This document shows positions 1-5,383 of a DNA stretch of 7,416 nt, in pieces; the first letter of the stretch is position 1; each line of letters starts with the position of its first letter. The notes beneath the pieces are model-generated. The model worked only from the letters and a program-made list of their open reading frames with translations. It was not told where the DNA came from and did not search any database. The translations under genes were made by a program, and so were the position numbers. The DNA is from DAOMOP01 sp035444405 (GTDB lineage Bacteria > Pseudomonadota > Gammaproteobacteria > Burkholderiales > Rhodocyclaceae), in contig DAOMOP010000200.1 of the NCBI GenBank assembly GCA_035444405.1, positions 1-7,416 on the forward strand, given 5' to 3'.

Positions 1-69
1 ATCCGTCCGAGCGCGAACTACACCGGTCCGGAAAACCGGCCGTGGCAGCCGCTCGACGAGCGCGGCTGA
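1..69 (+). CDS. 3' end of an unidentified gene entering from the left
   Basis: Frame 1 is open from the window edge for 22 codons and stops with TGA at 67-69. The peptide ends in NRPWQPLDERG. I do not recognise the family, and 22 residues are too few to assign one. The reason to believe it is coding is the context: a strong hairpin with a T-run begins a short way after the stop and is oriented to end rightward transcription, and the next gene converges from the right. The start and most of the gene lie outside the window. It could still be a chance open frame, since high-GC DNA often has these. Confidence 0.5.
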   Translation: MRPSANYTGPENRPWQPLDERG

Positions 70-81
70 ACGTCTCGGCCG

Positions 82-127
82 CAGGCAGGACAACGGCGCC
101 CAAGGGCGCCGTTTTCATGTCTGCCTG
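82..127 (+). terminator. Hairpin terminator between convergent genes
   Basis: The core stem pairs AACGGCGCC (92-100) with GGCGCCGTT (105-113) around the loop CAAG. It is followed by a short T-run (112-115) on the plus strand. An outer layer pairs CAGGCAG plus ACA (82-92, one bulged G) with TGT plus CTGCCTG (118-127). It sits between the rightward partial gene ending at 69 and the leftward PEP-CTERM gene ending at 132, so it probably ends rightward transcription. The minus-strand side has only a poor T-run, so termination in that direction is less certain. Confidence 0.75.
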
Positions 128-131
128 CCGG

Positions 132-956
132 TCAGGCTCGGTTGCGGCGGCGGCTTGCGGCCAGTCCCAGCAACCCCAGGCCGAGCAGGGCGAGGCTCAT
201 CGGCTCGGGAACCTGCTGCGGTGGGCTGCCGCCATTGCCATTGCCGTTGCCATTGCCGTTGCCGTTCCCATTCCCGTTGCCATTCTCGCCACCGGCAAAC
301 TGGAAGCTCGGTCCCTCACTGCCGTCGGGCCCGGACGACTGCCAGAACGAAGAGAACGGGGTGAAGGAAATTCCCGCGTCAGGAATGCTGTCGAACAGCA
401 CCTTGAGTTCGAAGTAATCCCACCGCTGCTCGAGAAGCCGTCCGGTTGCCCCTGGAGCAGTCGTGGTCGCGACATTGAGCGTCAGTGTGCCGCCCAGAGT
501 CAACGCCGGATTGATGTCAGGCGGGGGGCTGCCGTCGTCGTAGTCTGCGCCGGTGAACTTCTGGGCATCGTCGCCGCCCAGATCGACATTGTCGAACGAC
601 ACGCCGGTTGCCCCGGGGCTGGTCCCGAACGCGAGCTGCCAGATCCCCACTTCATTGGGCGGGTCCAGCAGGGCGCTGGTGTTCGTGGCCGTTACCCCAA
701 GCCAAACCGAATCCATTCCACTCTCCGTTCCGATCCCCAGGAACTCGAACACGACGGTAGCGGAGATGTCCTGCCCGAGCGTGTTCGTATTCATGTTTCC
801 GTCGTCAGCCCCGTCGGCCAGCAGGTAATTCACCGTGAACTCGGACCCGACGGTGGTCGTGCTCGTTATGAGAAATGCGTGGCTCGCAATCGGTGCCAGC
901 AGACCGACACATGCCACTGCCGAAGTCCGGGCTGCGTATCTGATTAAGTTCTTCAT
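132..956 (-). CDS. PEP-CTERM sorting domain protein (exosortase substrate)
   Basis: This is a 274-residue exported protein. Residues 1-27 form a signal peptide (MKNLIRYAAR, a hydrophobic stretch, then a likely cut near ASHA). The C-terminus is a classic PEP-CTERM tail: VPEP at 249-252, a Leu/Gly-rich membrane segment at about 254-267, then RRRNR. In known systems an exosortase cuts at this tail and the protein reaches the surface or exopolysaccharide matrix. Residues 30-220 are rich in Thr, Ser, Gly and Asp and look beta-rich, with one Cys (16), inside the signal peptide. Patterns such as FTVNY, ATNTS and FGTSPGATG recall the cistern-type PEP-CTERM family, but I hold that loosely. Residues 225-242 are nine Asn-Gly repeats that probably form a flexible linker before the anchor. 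I chose the ATG at 956 because it begins the signal peptide and has AGGGG about 9 bases upstream; the frame extends to 1049 without a better start. A sigma-54 promoter lies upstream. Confidence 0.93.
   Translation of the reverse strand: MKNLIRYAARTSAVACVGLLAPIASHAFLITSTTTVGSEFTVNYLLADGADDGNMNTNTLGQDISATVVFEFLGIGTESGMDSVWLGVTATNTSALLDPPNEVGIWQLAFGTSPGATGVSFDNVDLGGDDAQKFTGADYDDGSPPPDINPALTLGGTLTLNVATTTAPGATGRLLEQRWDYFELKVLFDSIPDAGISFTPFSSFWQSSGPDGSEGPSFQFAGGENGNGNGNGNGNGNGNGNGGSPPQQVPEPMSLALLGLGLLGLAASRRRNRA
231..284 (-). repeat. Nine-unit hexamer repeat encoding Asn-Gly
   Basis: Nine tandem AAY-GGS codon pairs encode (Asn-Gly)9 just before the PEP-CTERM anchor. The units differ in synonymous third bases (AAT or AAC, GGC or GGG), so the repeat is not a fresh expansion of one unit. 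Because each unit is 6 bp, gain or loss of units keeps the reading frame and changes only linker length. Confidence 0.9.
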
Positions 957-1092
957 GGCTTGATCCCCTGCCGGAGTGCCTTCGTGGTTGCCATAAAGGC
1001 GTTTGACGACATGCGCGCAATCGCGGCGAACTCGAAACCGTCTCATCAATGTGCGTTGGCGGCGGTGAGACGTGTCTTGTGATTATCTTGCC

Positions 1093-1108
1093 AGCAAGAG
1101 GCATGCCA
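1093..1108 (-). promoter_or_regulatory. Sigma-54 (RpoN) promoter of the PEP-CTERM gene
   Basis: Read on the minus strand the element is TGGCATG-CCTC-TTGCT. The sigma-54 consensus is TGGCACG, four bases, TTGCW, so there is one mismatch. The invariant GG (-25/-24) and GC (-13/-12) are present at exact spacing. Predicted transcription start is about 1082, giving a leader of about 125 bases to the ATG at 956. PEP-CTERM genes in proteobacteria are often controlled by RpoN with the PrsK/PrsR two-component system, which makes this call more credible. Confidence 0.82.
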
Positions 1109-1136
1109 GTGGTACAAGGGATTGAATTGAAAGGGA

Positions 1137-1152
1137 TGTGATTTTTGTCACG
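1137..1152. promoter_or_regulatory. Possible CRP-family binding site
   Basis: TGTGA-TTTTTG-TCACG matches the CRP consensus TGTGA-N6-TCACA at nine of ten half-site bases. It is centred about 62 bases upstream of the predicted sigma-54 start. It might equally be the binding site of another activator such as an enhancer-binding protein, or belong to an unseen sigma-70 promoter. Assignment to CRP rests on the motif only. Confidence 0.4.
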
Positions 1153-1245
1153 GCCCAATATGTAAAAATTTTCGACACGCGTATCAGGGCCGCGGGAACA
1201 CGGTGAAGGCGCGGCAGGGGTGGGGCCTGGTTTGCAGTCCGGGTT

Positions 1246-2733
1246 TCATTCCCGACGACGATTCCGGTTGTCGTCGGATATGGGCTCGAGGACCGGTCTC
1301 CATCCGAAGCCCCAACCGGCGAAGGCCGCCGCGGTGGCATGAAAGCGTGAAACCGTCAGGAAACCGCGGTTGACGGCATGGGATTTACCGTCGATGTCGA
1401 GGCGTTCGCGACACCAGGTGGCGCTACCGTTGGCAGTACCGATCCCCAGATCCGCGTCGTCGAAGGGGGGATCGAGCCAACCGTAAAGCCCGCCCGGATG
1501 GGTGAGAAAGTCGCCGTCGCCGCGATGCACGCCGCCGATCAGCGCATTCCATTCCGAATCGGGATCGAGTGTCGAGCGTCCGCAGCCGATCAGACGAACG
1601 CGGTAGCGGCGGCCGCGAACGTCCTCGACTTCCGCATTCTGTCGGAAAAGGCGCCACCCGATGCGCACCAGCGAGCCGTCCCCGGTCGCCGCGCCGGCCT
1701 GCGCGATCGCGTTCCATGATACGGAGTGCTTGATCGGGCGGGCGGCGATCAGCAAGGTCTTGCCCTTGAACCGAAAATGCAGCCAGTCCGGTGGGTCGGC
1801 CGTCGTATAGCGGCCGTCCTCGAGCGACAGCTGGTGCTCGATGCCGCCGTTGGTACCGAACAGATCGGCGTTGCGGATGCGTCCTGCGTAGGCGACGTGC
1901 CGGGTCGGGGACAGCACGACGGCCCCGTTCGCATCGTCACCGGATCCGGCGGATGACGGAAGAACGGCATCGCCCGTCACGCGTTCGAGCACCGGGCGCC
2001 ATGCCAGCCGGTCGGTGCGCAGCTCGGGCTCGGCGGCATGAAACCGTGATACGAAAAAGTAGCCCCGCGCGACCCGATCGCCGCGCCATTCGTCCTGACA
2101 CCACGTGAGCGAACCCTGGTAGCCGACTCTCAGGTCCTGGTCGTCGTAGGGGGCGCGGATCCAGCCGTAGCGATCGCCGGTGAAATCCATGTCGCCGCGA
2201 TGGACCGCGCCGATGAGCAGATTCCACTCCGACAGCTCCGCGGTCGTCGACTGTCCGCAACGCAGCAGGCGGACCCGGTAGCGACGGCCCTGCAGATCGG
2301 TGAGCTGCGCGTCCTGGGGCACGGGCGTACCGACCGAGGCCACCGGGGCGCCGCCATCCAGCGCCGCACCCGCACGCGCGATGTCATCCCACGAGGCGTG
2401 GTTCATGAGCGGTCGCCTGGCCACCAGCAATTCGCGGGTTTCGCCGCCGACGCGGTACTCGAAATGCAGCCAGCCGGGTCGGGCCTCCAACGGCCTGCCG
2501 CGCGGATTTCCCGCCTCGTCGAGCGGCCGCACGTGGTCGATCAGCGAAGCCGTCGGGCCGAAAAGCGTCTGGTCGTCGATTTCGCCATGGAAAGTCACCT
2601 CGACCTCGGTCGCACCATGACGAAAGCGCAGCGATTCGCTCTGTGGCCCGCCGCAGCCGACGACGGTGAGCACGCTGAACCAGATCGCGACCGCCCTGAT
2701 AAAAAACGGGGTCGGACCCCGATTTCCGGTCAT
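1246..2733 (-). CDS. Lipoprotein with two tandem homologous domains, function unknown
   Basis: This is a 495-residue protein I cannot assign to a named family. Residues 1-26 are a lipoprotein signal: an N-region with one Arg near residue 13, the hydrophobic stretch AVAIWFSVLTVV, then VVGC with Cys27 as the lipidation site. The following Gly-Gly does not suggest inner-membrane retention. The rest is a clear internal duplication, about 43-250 and 280-483. Both copies share, in order: WLHF (88/317), SW-x-x-IA-x-AGAA (114/339), GRRYRVRL (149/374), CG-x-ST (159/384), SEWN (168/393), HRGD (178/403), P-x-DD-x-DL, TWC (210/439), RG followed by SRFHA (223/456) and WRPVLE (245/478). Each copy has two Cys (159/212 and 384/441), which could form a disulfide in the periplasm. 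The closing RG...WRPVLE pattern resembles C-type-lectin/FGE-like folds; that is a guess. The ATG at 2733 is required to start the signal peptide and has GAGAAG 8 bases upstream. It follows dacB by 32 bases, so cotranscription is likely. Confidence 0.85.
   Translation of the reverse strand: MTGNRGPTPFFIRAVAIWFSVLTVVGCGGPQSESLRFRHGATEVEVTFHGEIDDQTLFGPTASLIDHVRPLDEAGNPRGRPLEARPGWLHFEYRVGGETRELLVARRPLMNHASWDDIARAGAALDGGAPVASVGTPVPQDAQLTDLQGRRYRVRLLRCGQSTTAELSEWNLLIGAVHRGDMDFTGDRYGWIRAPYDDQDLRVGYQGSLTWCQDEWRGDRVARGYFFVSRFHAAEPELRTDRLAWRPVLERVTGDAVLPSSAGSGDDANGAVVLSPTRHVAYAGRIRNADLFGTNGGIEHQLSLEDGRYTTADPPDWLHFRFKGKTLLIAARPIKHSVSWNAIAQAGAATGDGSLVRIGWRLFRQNAEVEDVRGRRYRVRLIGCGRSTLDPDSEWNALIGGVHRGDGDFLTHPGGLYGWLDPPFDDADLGIGTANGSATWCRERLDIDGKSHAVNRGFLTVSRFHATAAAFAGWGFGWRPVLEPISDDNRNRRRE
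1252..1277 (-). other. Inverted repeat in the last codons of the lipoprotein gene
   Basis: CCGACGAC (1252-1259) and GTCGTCGG (1270-1277) are perfect 8-bp arms around a 10-base loop, ending 4 bases before the TGA. There is no T-run after it on the minus strand, so it is not a standard intrinsic terminator. It could stabilise the 3' end of the transcript, or be a by-product of the Asp-Asp and Arg-Arg codons. Confidence 0.35.
1285..1896 (-). other. Domain copy 2 of the duplicated lipoprotein
   Basis: This covers residues about 280-483, from VAYAGRIRNADLFG to WRPVLE. It keeps all shared motifs and both Cys. It differs by a few added residues between HRGD and the YGW motif (THPGG) and before RGF. 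It is followed by a 12-residue tail that ends in NRNRRRE. Confidence 0.85.
1984..2607 (-). other. Domain copy 1 of the duplicated lipoprotein
   Basis: This covers residues about 43-250, from EVEVTFHG to WRPVLE. It aligns along its length with copy 2 with short indels, for example SWDDIARAGAA against SWNAIAQAGAA and SEWNLLIGAVHRGD against SEWNALIGGVHRGD. It is preceded by a short post-lipidation stretch and followed by a Ser/Gly/Asp/Asn linker (about 260-270). Confidence 0.85.
2701..2721 (-). terminator. Terminator-like or REP-like palindrome after dacB
   Basis: CGGGGTC (2707-2713) and GACCCCG (2715-2721) are perfect 7-bp arms around one base. As RNA on the minus strand this gives a CGGGG/CCCCG stem with a 5-base loop, followed by six T residues (2706-2701). 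That is the form of an intrinsic terminator and it begins 45 bases after the dacB stop. It also matches the GGGGTC-N-GACCCC core seen in dispersed palindromic repeats of many proteobacteria. It lies inside codons 5-11 of the lipoprotein gene, so termination there would have to be partial or controlled. Confidence 0.5.
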
Positions 2734-2765
2734 CGATTGCGCTTCTCGGCCCGCGGACAGGCCCG

Positions 2766-4196
2766 TCAGCGCCCCGCCCACACCCACTCCAGCAACGCAT
2801 CCTGCGCCGCCTGGCTGTCGGCCGCCTTCGTGTGGTTCACCATCATCACCACCGCGTGGCGACGGCCGTGGCGGTCGAGCACGTAGCCGGCCATTGCGCG
2901 CACGCTGTCGATCGTGCCGGTCTTGATGTGGGCGTAGCCACGCGCGGGGCTGTCGTCGAGGCGGCGGCGCGCGGTACCGTCGACACCGGCCATCGGCAGT
3001 GCGGCGATGAACTCGGGCATGTACGGACGGCGCCACACCGTGAGCAGCAGCTGGCCGAGGCTGTCGGCGCGGATGCGCTCGATGCGCGACAGGCCCGAAC
3101 CGTTTTCGATGACGAGCCCGTCCGTGGTGATGCCGGTCGCATCGAGCGTGCCGACGGCGACGGCGGCGCCGGCGGCGATCATGTCGATCGCCGCGACGTC
3201 GGTCGCCCCGAGCGTGGCGAGCAGTTGCCGGGCGATGACGTTGCTCGACCACTTGTTCATCTCGCGCACGACCTCGGCCAGTGCCGGCGAGCTGTCCGAC
3301 ACGAGTTCGGTCGCACTCGGCGGTGTCGTGCCGTGCACGACATTGCCGGTCAGGCGGCCGCCGACCTCGGCCCACAGACCGGCGACGGCAGCGGCGGCGA
3401 AGGCCGCGGGCGGCAACGGCGCCGTCGCCCACGCACGCTGGCCGCAGCTCGCCGGCAGGGCGCCGAGCAGGACCAGCTGCGCACCTTCGGGTCCGGCCTC
3501 GAGTGTGGCGTCGAGTTTGCGATGCCACACGCCGCAGGGTCCGGCTTCGGTGACGATGCGGTTTTCGATGGCCAGACCGCGCAGCGGCGGGCTGCTCGTG
3601 ACATTGACCGGGCCACCTGCCTTCGCGGCCGGATGCAGGAAGAGCTGCAACGTGTTGAAATGCAGCAGCATGCCGTGCGGGCCGCTGTTGTACGGACGCA
3701 GTCCGCGTCCGTCGAACGCGAACGGATCGTGCGCGGGCAGGCGCAGTGCCGAGCCGTCGAGCACGATGTCGCCGGCGATCGTGTCGATGCCGAGCGCGCG
3801 CACGTGGCGCAGCAGCTTCCACAGCCGCTCGTAGCTCAGCACCGGGTCGGCGCCGCCGGTCAGGTGGAGGTTGCCGTGCAGCGTGCCGGCGTCGATCGTG
3901 CCGTCGGCCGCGACGCGCGTCGTCCACGTGTAAGCCGGCCCGAGGCGTTCGAGCACGGCGAAGGCCGTGACGAGCTTCATCACCGAGGCCGGGTTCAGCG
4001 GGCGTGCCGCGTTCAGCGCGAGCGCCGGGCGCTCACCGTCGATCGGCTGCACCCAGATCGCCGTATCGGCGAGCGGGATGCCGGCGCGCGCCAGCGCCTG
4101 CGCGACGGCGCGCGGCAGCTCGGCCGCGGCGAGCGGGCCGAGCCATGCGAAGGTGATGATGGCGGCGAGAAAACGCAGGCAGCTTGCAGTCTTCAT
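2766..4196 (-). CDS. dacB: D-alanyl-D-alanine carboxypeptidase/endopeptidase (PBP4)
   Basis: DacB is a periplasmic penicillin-binding protein (peptidase family S13). It removes the terminal D-Ala from peptidoglycan stem peptides and cuts D-Ala-mDAP crosslinks. All three active-site motifs are present: S71-V-M-K74 with the nucleophilic Ser, S317-S-N319, and K425-T-G427. The ENGSGLSR segment (364-371) is typical of the family. The 476-residue length agrees with E. coli PBP4. Residues 1-25 form a signal peptide (hydrophobic AAIITFAWLGPLAAA, cut near Ala-Glu). The inserted region between the first two motifs, about 75-310, is the usual size. I chose the ATG at 4196 because the signal peptide begins there; the frame runs on to 4289 but that part reads into the divergent promoter region. 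The ribosome binding site is weak. It is divergent from rmlB and leads the lipoprotein gene. Confidence 0.96.
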   Translation of the reverse strand: MKTASCLRFLAAIITFAWLGPLAAAELPRAVAQALARAGIPLADTAIWVQPIDGERPALALNAARPLNPASVMKLVTAFAVLERLGPAYTWTTRVAADGTIDAGTLHGNLHLTGGADPVLSYERLWKLLRHVRALGIDTIAGDIVLDGSALRLPAHDPFAFDGRGLRPYNSGPHGMLLHFNTLQLFLHPAAKAGGPVNVTSSPPLRGLAIENRIVTEAGPCGVWHRKLDATLEAGPEGAQLVLLGALPASCGQRAWATAPLPPAAFAAAAVAGLWAEVGGRLTGNVVHGTTPPSATELVSDSSPALAEVVREMNKWSSNVIARQLLATLGATDVAAIDMIAAGAAVAVGTLDATGITTDGLVIENGSGLSRIERIRADSLGQLLLTVWRRPYMPEFIAALPMAGVDGTARRRLDDSPARGYAHIKTGTIDSVRAMAGYVLDRHGRRHAVVMMVNHTKAADSQAAQDALLEWVWAGR

Positions 4197-4312
4197 CGTG
4201 CTCGAGTTGCTTTCGGAAACCGTCGCCGGCGGGCGGGCGCGGTACAATGCGCCCCGATGATGCCGGATGCGAACCGTGCCGGCGTCCATTGTATCCGGGC
4301 AGGAGTGGTTTG
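4197..4312. promoter_or_regulatory. Divergent dacB / rml promoter region
   Basis: These 116 bases separate two divergent genes. A plus-strand TACAAT at 4243-4248 can serve as the rml -10 box, with a start near 4255 and a leader of about 58 bases. A minus-strand TACAAT at 4293-4288 can serve dacB, with a start near 4281. Neither has a good -35 box at the normal spacing. If both are used, the promoters face each other and the first bases of the two transcripts overlap. Confidence 0.5.
4235..4254. promoter_or_regulatory. Inverted repeat framing the putative rml -10 box
   Basis: GGGCGC (4235-4240) and GCGCCC (4249-4254) are perfect 6-bp arms with GGTACAAT, which contains the -10 box, between them. 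A regulator bound here would block the rml promoter. In DNA this rich in GC such arms may arise by chance. Confidence 0.25.
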
Positions 4313-5371
4313 ATGATTCTGGTGACAGGCGGCGCGGGCTTCATCGGCGCCAATTTCGTCCTCGACTGGCTGCGGGAGACCGACGAGCCGGTCGTCAACC
4401 TCGATGCGCTGACCTACGCGGGCAACGCGGAGAATCTGGCCTCGCTCGCCGGCGACGCGCGCCACGTGTTCGTCCGCGGCGACATCTGCGAGCGCGCGCT
4501 GGTCGACCGGCTGCTCGCCGAGCATCGGCCGCGCGCGATCGTGCATTTCGCCGCCGAGAGCCACGTCGATCGATCCATCCACGGGCCGGCGGCGTTCGTG
4601 CGCACCAACGTGGAGGGCACCTTCACGCTGCTCGAGGCGGCGCGCGCGCATTGGAGCGGGCTCGACGAGGCGGCGCGCGCGGTGTTCCGCTTCCTGCACG
4701 TGTCGACCGACGAGGTGTACGGCTCGCTCGGGCCCGACGACGCGCCGTTCGCCGAGACCCATCCGTACCAGCCGAACAGCCCGTATTCGGCGAGCAAGGC
4801 GGCCTCGGACCATCTCGTGCGCGCCTGGCACCATACCTACGGGCTGCCGGTGCTGACGACGAACTGCTCGAACAACTACGGCCCCTACCAGTTCCCCGAA
4901 AAGCTCATTCCGCTGGTGATCGCCAATGCGCTCGCCGGCAAGCCGCTGCCCGTGTACGGTGACGGCATGAACGTGCGCGACTGGCTGTACGTCGGCGACC
5001 ACTGCGCGGCGATCCGCGCCGTGCTCGCCGGCGGGCGCCTCGGCGAGACCTACAACATCGGCGGCTGGAACGAGAAGCCGAACATCGACATCGTGCATGC
5101 GATCTGCGCGCTGCTCGACGAGCTCGTGCCGGCGCCGGCCGGCACGCACGCGCGGCTGATCACCTACGTGACCGATCGCCCCGGGCACGACCGCCGCTAC
5201 GCGATCGATGCGCGCAAGATCCAGCGCGAGCTCGACTGGCGCCCGGCCGAGACCTTCGAGACTGGCATCCGCAAGACGGTCGAGTGGTATCTCGCCCACC
5301 AGGAATGGGTCGCGCACGTGCAGAGCGGCGAGTACCGCGACTGGCTCGCGCGCAATTACGAACAACGCTGA
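4313..5371 (+). CDS. rmlB: dTDP-glucose 4,6-dehydratase
   Basis: RmlB is the second enzyme of dTDP-L-rhamnose synthesis: dTDP-glucose to dTDP-4-keto-6-deoxyglucose, with bound NAD, in the cytoplasm. It is an extended short-chain dehydrogenase. The NAD-binding GGAGFIG is at residues 6-12, the catalytic Thr-Asp-Glu at 132-134 in STDEVYG, and the Tyr-x-x-x-Lys pair at 158/162 in YSASK. NNYGPYQFPEKLIP (187-200) and RPGHDRRY (289-296) are RmlB signatures. The 352-residue length is normal. The ATG at 4313 puts the Rossmann motif at the N-terminus and has AGGAG 7 bases upstream, a strong ribosome site. It is first in the operon, 12 bases before rmlA. Homologues acting in other dTDP-sugar pathways (rfbB, rffG) are very similar, but rmlC and rmlD downstream settle the rhamnose assignment. 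Confidence 0.97.
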   Translation: MILVTGGAGFIGANFVLDWLRETDEPVVNLDALTYAGNAENLASLAGDARHVFVRGDICERALVDRLLAEHRPRAIVHFAAESHVDRSIHGPAAFVRTNVEGTFTLLEAARAHWSGLDEAARAVFRFLHVSTDEVYGSLGPDDAPFAETHPYQPNSPYSASKAASDHLVRAWHHTYGLPVLTTNCSNNYGPYQFPEKLIPLVIANALAGKPLPVYGDGMNVRDWLYVGDHCAAIRAVLAGGRLGETYNIGGWNEKPNIDIVHAICALLDELVPAPAGTHARLITYVTDRPGHDRRYAIDARKIQRELDWRPAETFETGIRKTVEWYLAHQEWVAHVQSGEYRDWLARNYEQR

Positions 5372-5383
5372 CACGAAGGCAAC

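Larger units (their letters stand above)
957..1245. other. Intergenic control region upstream of the PEP-CTERM gene
   Basis: These 289 bases separate the 3' end of the lipoprotein gene from the PEP-CTERM gene start. The part at about 1111-1175 is AT-rich against a GC-rich background. It contains the sigma-54 promoter (1093-1108), a CRP-like palindrome (1137-1152) and a weak IHF-like match on the minus strand (1115-1127; ATTCAA, four bases, TTG, one mismatch to consensus). The predicted leader is about 125 bases (1082-957). I see no small gene and no convincing terminator for the lipoprotein gene here. Confidence 0.6.

Noticed and set aside
231..284. Possible CRISPR or minisatellite array
   Set aside because: The unit is a 6-bp in-frame codon pair with no spacers, so it is a coding repeat.
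42..947. 301-residue plus-strand open frame opposite the PEP-CTERM gene
   Set aside because: The minus strand carries a signal peptide and a PEP-CTERM tail. The plus frame has no recognisable feature and runs through the terminator hairpin.
957..1049. 31-residue N-terminal extension of the PEP-CTERM protein
   Set aside because: It would place charged residues before the signal peptide. The ATG at 956 has the better ribosome site and a normal signal sequence.
1083..1340. 85-residue minus-strand open frame across the intergenic region
   Set aside because: It covers the end of the lipoprotein gene in another frame, the CRP-like site and the promoter. It has no ribosome site or domain.
2734..3927. 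Upstream extension of the lipoprotein reading frame (up to 893 residues in all)
   Set aside because: It overlaps dacB on the same strand in another frame and its translation is Arg/Ala-rich with no domain. The signal peptide and lipobox begin at 2733.
4184..4312. 43-residue N-terminal extension of RmlB
   Set aside because: RmlB proteins begin a few residues before GGAGFIG, and the ATG at 4313 has an AGGAG site at ideal spacing.
2832..4313. 493-residue plus-strand open frame opposite dacB
   Set aside because: It is antisense to dacB, which has all catalytic motifs. The composition is typical of a shadow frame.
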